The notes under the pieces are model-generated. The model was not told where the DNA came from and did not search any database. It was given only the letters and a program-made list of their open reading frames with translations. Below, piece by piece: positions 7,594 to 12,585 of a DNA stretch of 13,284 bases (position 1 is its first letter; every line of letters starts with the position of its first letter). A program made the position numbers and the translations under genes. Origin of the DNA: Actinobacteria bacterium BACL4 MAG-120820-bin23 (GTDB taxonomy: Bacteria; Actinomycetota; Actinomycetes; Nanopelagicales; Nanopelagicaceae); assembly GCA_001437855.1 (NCBI GenBank), contig LIBD01000015.1, positions 1 to 13,284 of the forward strand. Direction: 5' to 3'.

Positions 7594-8090
7594 TTACTTT
7601 CGCCTCCAATGCTTTTATACATAGGCTGATACATCAGTCCTGGGATAGATCTACTTGGCAACAAGGAGTCTGCTGCGACAAATCCTAACTTTAAATAAAC
7701 AGCAATTGCAGTTTTATTATCTGGCCACACCCCGAGTCCTATTTTTTGCCAGCCATTTTTTCGACATAGCTCATAAACCCACTGCGCCATTAACTTTGAT
7801 ACTCCTTGGCCACGATGGGTTGGTGTAATCCACCAGCCAGATAGCCAGCAATCACTATTTCGATCCTTATCTGCCCGGTCAACCGCTAATAGGCCAATAT
7901 CAACTCCATCAATAGAAACTAGACACCAACTACTTGCCTTTAATACTTGTTGCCAATAATTATCTGGGCGCTCCTTTAATACTTCATACTTTGCACCAAA
8001 TGAGTTAGGTGAATCCTTAAGTGCTGACAATCTAAGTTCGCGTACTCTTTTAAAATCCTCTGGTTCAGCTTGGCATATCTGTATTTTCAT
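7590..8090 (-). CDS. GNAT family N-acetyltransferase
   Basis: This 166-residue protein is a complete GNAT fold. Motif A, which binds the acetyl-CoA pyrophosphate, is WITPTHRGQGV (87-97). Motif B follows with WPDNKTAIAVYLKLGF (122-137), where N125 and Y132 occupy the usual positions. The acetyl acceptor cannot be inferred. It is the first gene of the minus-strand cluster and overlaps the DUF1801 gene by 4 bases. Upstream of the ATG, AGGTAGG with 6-base spacing could serve as a weak ribosome binding site. Alternatively translation may be coupled to a 24-codon ORF whose stop directly abuts this start. Confidence 0.88.
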   Translation of the reverse strand: MKIQICQAEPEDFKRVRELRLSALKDSPNSFGAKYEVLKERPDNYWQQVLKASSWCLVSIDGVDIGLLAVDRADKDRNSDCWLSGWWITPTHRGQGVSKLMAQWVYELCRKNGWQKIGLGVWPDNKTAIAVYLKLGFVAADSLLPSRSIPGLMYQPMYKSIGGESK

Positions 8091-8165
8091 TTACGGCCTA
8101 CCTGCAGGAGTTGTAAACAAGTGCTCTACTTTTTTAATTGATTTCACCATATAAGAATAAGCCAT
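8091..8165 (-). CDS. Possible 24-residue leader ORF before the GNAT gene
   Basis: An ORF of 24 codons starts with ATG at 8165, has a second in-frame ATG six codons in, and ends in PAGRP. Its TAA touches the GNAT ATG directly (TAAATG), an arrangement that favours translational re-initiation. No ribosome binding site is clear, and the frame stays open upstream into the antisense of the neighbouring GNAT gene. It could be chance in a 95-base divergent gap. I recognise no family. Confidence 0.22.
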   Translation of the reverse strand: MAYSYMVKSIKKVEHLFTTPAGRP

Positions 8166-8173
8166 TTTTAGGT

Positions 8174-8179
8174 TAGGAT
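8174..8179 (+). promoter_or_regulatory. Putative -10 element (TAGGAT) for a leaderless GNAT transcript
   Basis: TAGGAT ends exactly 6 bases before the GTG start at 8186, so transcription would begin on or next to the start codon. The AGGA inside the same hexamer could also be read as a Shine-Dalgarno sequence, and sequence alone does not separate the two readings. No good -35 box is seen. Confidence 0.42.
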
Positions 8180-8185
8180 CACTCT

Positions 8186-8629
8186 GTGAACATATCAATT
8201 CGCCCGATAGTAGAATCTGATTATGTAAGATGGCTGGAGTTATTTAAGCAATATATTGAATTTTATAAATCACATTTGAGCGATGAACAGTATGAGTTAA
8301 CTTGGCAGAGGATAAATTCAGATTTCAATATGCATGGCTTATTGGCTGAAGTAGATGGCCAGATAATCGGCCTAGCTCACTACATATTCCGTCCTGATAC
8401 ATGGGAGGTTGCAGATTTTTGTTATCTAGAGGATTTATATGTTGATCCAAAAGTAAGAGGAGTTGGTGTAGGTGGGGCTTTGATTAAGGCAGTTGAACAG
8501 ATCGCTATTGAAAAAGGCTCAAAGCGGCTTTATTGGACCACCGCTGAAGATAATGAGGTTGCTCGAAAGCTATATGACAAATTAGCGGTCGTAGATAAGG
8601 TCATGTATAAAATCTATCTAAATCAGTAA
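8186..8629 (+). CDS. GNAT family N-acetyltransferase
   Basis: This 147-residue GNAT protein has CYLEDLYVDPKVRGVGVGGALI (about 79-100), with the acetyl-CoA binding RGVGVGGAL at 91-99, and a closing motif B, TTAEDNEVARKLYDKLA. It starts with GTG at 8186; the first residues MNISIRPI align with a normal GNAT beta-1 strand, which supports that start. It is transcribed away from the other GNAT gene across a 95-base gap. The two proteins differ clearly and are not a recent duplication. Substrate unknown. Confidence 0.88.
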   Translation: MNISIRPIVESDYVRWLELFKQYIEFYKSHLSDEQYELTWQRINSDFNMHGLLAEVDGQIIGLAHYIFRPDTWEVADFCYLEDLYVDPKVRGVGVGGALIKAVEQIAIEKGSKRLYWTTAEDNEVARKLYDKLAVVDKVMYKIYLNQ

Positions 8630-8712
8630 GAAATTTAGGCTCAGAATTAGGTGTTATTCTTACTCCCCTGACACTGTAGTCATAAGTTAAATTAAAATTT
8701 GTTTTTCTAGAT

Positions 8713-8718
8713 AGAGGA
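8713..8718 (+). promoter_or_regulatory. Ribosome binding site of the aldolase gene (AGAGGA)
   Basis: AGAGGA is 8 bases upstream of the ATG at 8727 and fits the Shine-Dalgarno consensus. It is one of the few clear ribosome binding sites in the window, as expected for a highly expressed glycolytic enzyme. A weak promoter candidate lies upstream: CTGACA (8668-8673) and TAAAAT (8693-8698), with a 19-base spacer that is longer than ideal. Confidence 0.6.
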
Positions 8719-8726
8719 TAATAAAT

Positions 8727-9614
8727 ATGAACTCCGCTCAATTAGCTCAAATGAAATCAGGTAAAGGATTTATTGCTGCCCTAGATCAAAGTGGTGGCTC
8801 AACCCCTAAAGCACTATCTCTTTATGGCATTGAACCAAATACCTATTCAGGTGAGGCCGCGATGTTTGATTTGGTGCATAAAATGAGATCTCGAATTATT
8901 AAATCTCCTTCATTTACCTCAGAGCGTGTAATTGGCGTAATTTTATTTGAGATGACTATGGATCGACAGATTGATGGTTTAGGCAGTGCTGAGTTCTTAT
9001 GGCAAAAGAAAAATATTGTGCCATTTTTAAAGGTGGATAATGGTTTGGCAGATGAGGTAGATGGCGCTCAAATTATGAAGCCAATCCCAGAGTTAGATGC
9101 TCGATTAACTAGTGCAATCTCTCATGGTGTATTTGGTACCAAGATGAGATCAGTTATTAAGCAGGCAAATGCTGTTGGTGTTAAGGCGGTAGTTGAACAA
9201 CAATTTGAAATTGGTAAGCAGATTTGTGCTAAAGGCTTAGTGCCTATCATTGAGCCAGAGGTTGATATTAACTGTCCAGATAAGGCAGCAGCTGAAGATT
9301 TACTACTTGCTGAGCTTGTTAAGCAGTTAGATAAATTAGGTGATAACCAAAATGTAATGCTTAAATTAACACTGCCAGAAAAGGCAGGTTTATACACACC
9401 CCTTACAAATCATCCACGCGTAGTAAGAGTTGTGGCACTTTCTGGTGGCTATAGCCGTGATCATGCCAATGAGGTACTAGCAAAAAACCCAAATGTAATT
9501 GCTAGCTTTTCTAGAGCACTCTCTGAAGGTTTAACCGCTCAGCAAACCGATAGCGAGTTTGATGCCATGATAGATAAAACAATTCAAGCAATCTATGAGG
9601 CCTCAATTAAATAA
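8727..9614 (+). CDS. fda: Class I fructose-bisphosphate aldolase (bacterial Fda type)
   Basis: This enzyme splits fructose 1,6-bisphosphate into glyceraldehyde 3-phosphate and dihydroxyacetone phosphate by a Schiff-base mechanism, in cytoplasmic glycolysis and gluconeogenesis. The sequence closely follows the short bacterial class I enzyme known from Staphylococcus: GKGFIAALDQSGGSTPKAL near the N-terminus, then LFEMTMDRQIDG, PFLKVDNGLADE, IIEPEVDINC and LSGGYSRDHANE. The Schiff-base lysine is probably K213 in MLKLTLP. At 295 residues it is full length. Class I enzymes need no metal, unlike the class II aldolase of most actinobacteria. The gene has its own ribosome binding site and stands alone, converging on terC with a 10-base gap and no visible terminator. 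Confidence 0.95.
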   Translation: MNSAQLAQMKSGKGFIAALDQSGGSTPKALSLYGIEPNTYSGEAAMFDLVHKMRSRIIKSPSFTSERVIGVILFEMTMDRQIDGLGSAEFLWQKKNIVPFLKVDNGLADEVDGAQIMKPIPELDARLTSAISHGVFGTKMRSVIKQANAVGVKAVVEQQFEIGKQICAKGLVPIIEPEVDINCPDKAAAEDLLLAELVKQLDKLGDNQNVMLKLTLPEKAGLYTPLTNHPRVVRVVALSGGYSRDHANEVLAKNPNVIASFSRALSEGLTAQQTDSEFDAMIDKTIQAIYEASIK

Positions 9615-9624
9615 GTAATTACCT

Positions 9625-10617
9625 CTACTCATCATGTTTTTTGCTTGGAGCAGTAATACGTCCTGCGTGAGCATGAGCAGTTGGGTCCTGCTTAGATTTA
9701 ATTAAGCTGGCAATTGTTGATACTAAGAGTATTAGGCCAATTACTGCCAAGCTAAACAAGGTAGGAATCTTTGGCACCTCACTCCAAACCTCATGCAGGT
9801 AGATGGAGATCAGTTTTAAGCCGATAAACATCAAGATGATTGAAAGGCCTAGGGATAGGTAAATTAACTTATCTAATAGCCCTTTCAGAAGGAAATAAAG
9901 CGCCCTAAGACCTAAGAGTGCAAAGGCGTTTGCGGTAAAGACTAAGAATGGCTCTTGAGTAACACCAAAGGTTGCTGGGATTGAATCTAATGCAAATAGT
10001 AAATCGGTTGATGCAATCGCGATAAAAACTAAAAACATTGGGGTAGCGACTTTTTTGCCATCCACCTTTGTGAAAGCTTTAGAGCCATCAAACTCTTTAG
10101 TTATCGTCATTCGCTTTGAAATAGCTTTTACTAAGATGTTATCTTCAGGTGTTGGATCTTCATCCCAATGCTTAAATAAGCCAAAGCCAGTCCAGATCAA
10201 TATCGCTCCGAATATTACAAATGTAAAGCTAAATGCTGCCAGCGCTGCAGCTCCTACTGCAATAAATATTGCTCTAAGAACTAGAGCTAATAAGACGCCA
10301 ATCATCAATACTTTTTGGTGATAAATCGAGGGAACTTTGAATTGCGTTAAAATAATAATAAATACAAATAAATTATCAACTGAGAGTGATTTCTCTACTA
10401 AATACGCTGTGAAGTACTCAGTACCGTACTGGGGACCGGCACTTTGCCAAACCCATAAACCAAAAGCTATGGCCAGGGCAATATAGAAGATCGACCAGCC
10501 AGCCGCCTCTTTAAACTTCACATCATGTGGTTTGCGACTAACAGTTACCAAATCTAGCAATATCAGCACAAGTATTGCGGCAATAACAATTAGCCAGGTA
10601 GTAAGAGAGACATTCAT
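9625..10617 (-). CDS. TerC/Alx family integral membrane protein, probable Mn2+ exporter
   Basis: This polytopic protein of 330 residues has about nine hydrophobic segments and the TerC hallmarks. With the ATG as residue 1, these are D22 in LLDLVTVSRK, E75/D81/N82 in EKSLSVDNLFVF, and D205/D211 in STDLLFALDSIPA. TerC proteins such as E. coli Alx are implicated in manganese efflux and in metalation of exported proteins, and the upstream yybP-ykoY riboswitch points firmly to Mn2+ here. The ATG at 10617 is chosen because AGGTG (10628-10624) sits 6 bases upstream as a ribosome binding site. An in-frame GTG at 10626 would start inside that site. The soluble loop around residues 145-190 is charged and the C-terminal tail is His-rich (DPTAHAHAG, SKKHDE), which may bind metal. 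Tellurite resistance is a historical name only. Confidence 0.92.
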   Translation of the reverse strand: MNVSLTTWLIVIAAILVLILLDLVTVSRKPHDVKFKEAAGWSIFYIALAIAFGLWVWQSAGPQYGTEYFTAYLVEKSLSVDNLFVFIIILTQFKVPSIYHQKVLMIGVLLALVLRAIFIAVGAAALAAFSFTFVIFGAILIWTGFGLFKHWDEDPTPEDNILVKAISKRMTITKEFDGSKAFTKVDGKKVATPMFLVFIAIASTDLLFALDSIPATFGVTQEPFLVFTANAFALLGLRALYFLLKGLLDKLIYLSLGLSIILMFIGLKLISIYLHEVWSEVPKIPTLFSLAVIGLILLVSTIASLIKSKQDPTAHAHAGRITAPSKKHDE

Positions 10618-10623
10618 ATTTTG

Positions 10624-10628
10624 CACCT
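10624..10628 (-). promoter_or_regulatory. Ribosome binding site of the terC-family gene (AGGTG)
   Basis: AGGTG lies 6 bases before the ATG at 10617 and decides that start over the GTG embedded in it. AGGTGC (10628-10623) is perfectly complementary to GCACCT (10718-10713) inside the riboswitch aptamer. AGGT can also pair with ACCT (10645-10642) in the expression platform. Either pairing could hide the site. Confidence 0.7.
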
Positions 10629-10649
10629 ATTCGTTAATGGGAGGTATGT
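10629..10649 (-). promoter_or_regulatory. Riboswitch expression platform (anti-aptamer strand)
   Basis: TACCTCCCATTAAC (10646-10633) pairs with the 5' edge of the aptamer (10741-10729) over 12 base pairs with one mismatch and one bulged C. That edge includes the P1 strand and the conserved GGGGAGTA, so this helix and the ligand-binding fold exclude each other. It ends about 4 bases before the ribosome binding site and there is no T-run, which points to control of translation and not of termination. Confidence 0.65.
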
Positions 10650-10741
10650 GCCAAGGTCTTCCTCAACCACTAAGTGGTCGCAACTCCGGGATATCACTAT
10701 CCGTATTGACGAAGGTGCTTTTGGGAGGTACTCCCCTTAAC
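10650..10741 (-). ncRNA. yybP-ykoY manganese riboswitch aptamer
   Basis: Read on the minus strand, this leader has the yybP-ykoY elements in order. P1 is GTTAAGG (10741-10735) with CCTTGGC (10656-10650). The conserved loop GGGGAGTA spans 10736-10729. P2 is CCTC (10728-10725) with GAGG (10664-10661), followed by the conserved AAGACC. P3 is CTTCG (10714-10710) with CGGAG (10688-10684), with the conserved CGTCAATACGG inside. Hairpins are GGATA/TATCC (10702-10689, loop GTGA) and ACCAC/GTGGT (10678-10666). The order and spacing match the Lactococcus element that binds Mn2+ between the two docked loops. The class senses Mn2+ and usually raises expression of exporters, and the gene downstream is TerC, its commonest partner. 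Confidence 0.93.
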
Positions 10742-10748
10742 CTGCCAA

Positions 10749-10777
10749 ATATTAGGCAAAATGATTGGCATGAGCAA
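10749..10777 (-). promoter_or_regulatory. Promoter of the riboswitch-terC transcript
   Basis: On the minus strand, TTGCTC (10777-10772) is followed after exactly 17 bases by TAATAT (10754-10749). Transcription would start near 10743-10742, the first base of the aptamer, so the RNA begins with the riboswitch. The terC gene can therefore be expressed independently of nhaA upstream. Confidence 0.7.
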
Positions 10778-10809
10778 ATCTATGGATTACTTGCGATTCT
10801 TAAGCATTT

Positions 10810-10825
10810 CTTAAACAATTTTAAG
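10810..10825 (-). repeat. AT-rich inverted repeat after nhaA
   Basis: CTTAAA (10810-10815) and TTTAAG (10820-10825) form a perfect 6-base inverted repeat 9 bases past the nhaA stop, with another TTAAG copy nearby. It is AT-rich and lacks a U-tract, so it is a weak candidate for transcript-end processing and not a standard terminator. Confidence 0.25.
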
Positions 10826-10834
10826 CAACAGGAT

Positions 10835-12028
10835 TTACGGTTTTTTACTTACTAATTTAAATAGTAAAACACTAAACACTGCACTAACTAAGGATGCAAT
10901 AATCACCGCAAAGATTGCTAAATCCTGAGTAGCCGGATCAGAAAAAGCTAGGTTTGCAATAAATATTGCCACCGTAAATCCAATACCGGCAGCACTACCA
11001 GTAGCTAATATGTCAACATTTTTAGCCCCTTGCGGGTACTGACCTAGATTTATTTTCCGAGCAATAAAAACAGAGGCTAAGACGCCAATCGGCTTTCCAA
11101 TAACCAAGCCGGCAAAAATACCCCAAGCGATCGGTGAATTAATGGCATCATTAATTGAATCACTGGTAATTACGACACCAGTATTTGCAAAAGCAAAAAG
11201 TGGCACAATTATAAAGCTGCTCCACGGATGAATCCTTTCTTCCAGCCACTCAATTACCGATACTTGATTATCATCACCATCATGTAGTTTTGAGTTTTCT
11301 TTTAGAATATTTGGCGTCATTAATCCCAAAATAACCCCAGCTAATGTTGGATGCACACCGCTTTTATACATGCAATACCAAAGAGCTATACCAAACAAAA
11401 TATAAACATAGGTTGACCTAACGCCAAATTTATTTAATAGATAAATTGCAGCAACAGTTATGGCAGCTAAAAAGCTCCAGGAGGTGCTGACACCGGCTGA
11501 ATAAACCAAGGCAATAATCAATATTGCGCCAATATCATCAATTACCGCAAGGGCAAGTAAGAAAGATCGAAGTGAGGCTACAGCGCTAGTGCCAACTAAT
11601 GCCAATAAACCAACCGCAAGTGCAATATCAGTTGCAACGGGTACTCCCCAACCATTTGCATCCACATCTCCGGCAATGATTAAGTAAATTCCAGCCGGCA
11701 GTGCCATACCGCCAATTGCCGCAATAAATGGTGTTACTGCGTTTTTAAAAGAAGATAGATGACCTGAGGTTAGCTCGCGCTTAATCTCTAGACCTACCAC
11801 AAAGAAAAAAAGTGTCATTAAAACATAATTAATTGTCTTTAAAATAGTTAGATTTAAAAGTGATACCCCAATAGAGATATTAAAATCCCACTCAAGTACG
11901 GTGAAGTAATTTTCAGATAATGGTGAGTTGGCAACAATTAGTCCTAGTAGCGAGGCTAAGAGGATTAAAATTCCGCTGGCAGATTCCCTATGTAGAAAAT
12001 CTCGTAGCGGCCTGATCACACGATTCAT
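10835..12028 (-). CDS. nhaA: NhaA family Na+/H+ antiporter
   Basis: NhaA exports Na+ or Li+ in exchange for protons and sets internal pH and sodium. The protein is about 397 residues, normal for the family, with some twelve membrane helices. Key residues are conserved: D134 in VATDIALAVG and D164/D165 in VIDDIGA, one off from E. coli D133, D163 and D164, and GKPIGV in a late helix where the functional Lys lies. FFFVVGLEIKRELTSGHL, an NhaA signature, is near residues 74-90. The ATG at 12028 is preferred; an in-frame TTG at 12034 would add two residues, and no clear ribosome binding site separates them. It is on the same strand as the terC-family gene, but that gene has its own promoter. A freshwater or brackish lifestyle would fit but is not shown. 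Confidence 0.95.
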   Translation of the reverse strand: MNRVIRPLRDFLHRESASGILILLASLLGLIVANSPLSENYFTVLEWDFNISIGVSLLNLTILKTINYVLMTLFFFVVGLEIKRELTSGHLSSFKNAVTPFIAAIGGMALPAGIYLIIAGDVDANGWGVPVATDIALAVGLLALVGTSAVASLRSFLLALAVIDDIGAILIIALVYSAGVSTSWSFLAAITVAAIYLLNKFGVRSTYVYILFGIALWYCMYKSGVHPTLAGVILGLMTPNILKENSKLHDGDDNQVSVIEWLEERIHPWSSFIIVPLFAFANTGVVITSDSINDAINSPIAWGIFAGLVIGKPIGVLASVFIARKINLGQYPQGAKNVDILATGSAAGIGFTVAIFIANLAFSDPATQDLAIFAVIIASLVSAVFSVLLFKLVSKKP

Positions 12029-12034
12029 ATTCAA

Positions 12035-12161
12035 AAGGTATCACTTTGTTTAGAAATTTTGCGTTGAATTAAGGTAACTTGTAGTAATTTTCTTGAAGAA
12101 ACTTGCATATTTCATCGTATTGGAAATTTCGAACTTTTTTATTCGTATTAAAATTTACTAT
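12035..12161. other. Intergenic leader upstream of nhaA with short palindromes
   Basis: This AT-rich gap between the small Cys-rich gene and nhaA contains a near-perfect palindrome, TTTCTTGAAGAAA (12089-12101), and a perfect 8-base one, GAAATTTC (12123-12130). These could be operator half-sites for an nhaA regulator or simply chance in AT-rich DNA. No strong -35/-10 pair, riboswitch fold or terminator was seen, and the two genes may share a transcript. Confidence 0.3.
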
Positions 12162-12329
12162 TTACCTTCGGTGAAATAACTTACTAAATAATCCTGGCTT
12201 TTTAGGATCATTCTCATGTCCTTGGCAGCGTTGGCTATTCGGTACGCCCTCTAGCGCTTCTTCAATATGATCCCCGCAACCACTCCAGGTTGGTTTGCCA
12301 CATTTTTTACAATTTACTCTGCTACACAT
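12162..12329 (-). CDS. Small Cys/His-rich conserved protein, 55 residues
   Basis: An ATG at 12329 opens a 55-residue frame ending with TAA at 12162-12164. Cysteines are at 2, 7, 10, 18 and 35 and histidines at 21 and 38, in the order MCSRVNCKKCGKPTW, SGCGDH, then RCQGH. A C-x2-C pair plus further Cys and His suggests a small zinc-binding fold. A basic tail (KKPGLFSKLFHRR) follows and looks like a short amphipathic helix. I recall similar short proteins, starting MCRNI or the like, annotated as hypothetical in many actinobacteria, which supports it being real; function is unknown. TAGGAT (12345-12340) lies 10 bases upstream of the ATG and could be a -10 element of a nearly leaderless mRNA. It precedes nhaA on the same strand. 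Confidence 0.75.
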   Translation of the reverse strand: MCSRVNCKKCGKPTWSGCGDHIEEALEGVPNSQRCQGHENDPKKPGLFSKLFHRR

Positions 12330-12573
12330 AATCGGGCCTATCCTAACATTTAAATAAGTAAGATTTTCGCCAAAACAATCTCGAGTAAAATTTAAAAAGT
12401 ATCGCCCTATAAGCCGAATGCAACATCATTATGCCTATACAGACACTTAATTCTAAAAATAGCCCTCAATATTGCTGCTATAAAGTTGTAAACCTTCTTA
12501 AATATCAGAAAGCCTATACTGATCTCAGCCTGCTAGTAGCTTTATTGGTGACTCATCCAATCTGCATTATCTC
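12330..12573. other. Divergent intergenic region
   Basis: This AT-rich region separates the minus-strand small protein from the plus-strand antiporter and must hold both promoters. TATACT occurs at 12515-12520 and again just past this region at 12574-12579, and the octamer GCCTATAC occurs at 12433-12440 and 12512-12519. No tRNA, terminator or known RNA fold was recognised. A 55-codon plus-strand ORF (12431-12598) is considered spurious. Confidence 0.4.
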
Positions 12574-12579
12574 TATACT
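12574..12579 (+). promoter_or_regulatory. -10 element (TATACT) for a leaderless antiporter transcript
   Basis: TATACT is a near-consensus -10 hexamer ending 6 bases before the ATG at 12586, so the predicted start of transcription is the start codon itself. No purine-rich ribosome binding site lies upstream of the ATG, as expected for a leaderless mRNA. A -35 box is not convincing. Confidence 0.5.
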
Positions 12580-12585
12580 TTGTAA

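Noticed and set aside
10617..10626. GTG at 10626 as the terC start.
   Set aside because: The GTG is part of the AGGTG ribosome binding site that is ideally spaced from the ATG at 10617.
10621..10742. Rho-independent terminator within the riboswitch leader.
   Set aside because: The competing helix is not followed by a T-run; it leads straight to the ribosome binding site, so translational control is more likely.
10532..10855. Plus-strand ORF of 107 codons across the terC leader.
   Set aside because: It lies antisense to the terC start, the riboswitch and its promoter, and its composition follows from those elements.
12433..12519. Repeated octamer GCCTATAC (12433-12440 and 12512-12519) as a regulatory direct repeat.
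   Set aside because: Two copies of eight bases in AT-rich DNA are weak evidence, and the second contains a possible -10-like TATACT.
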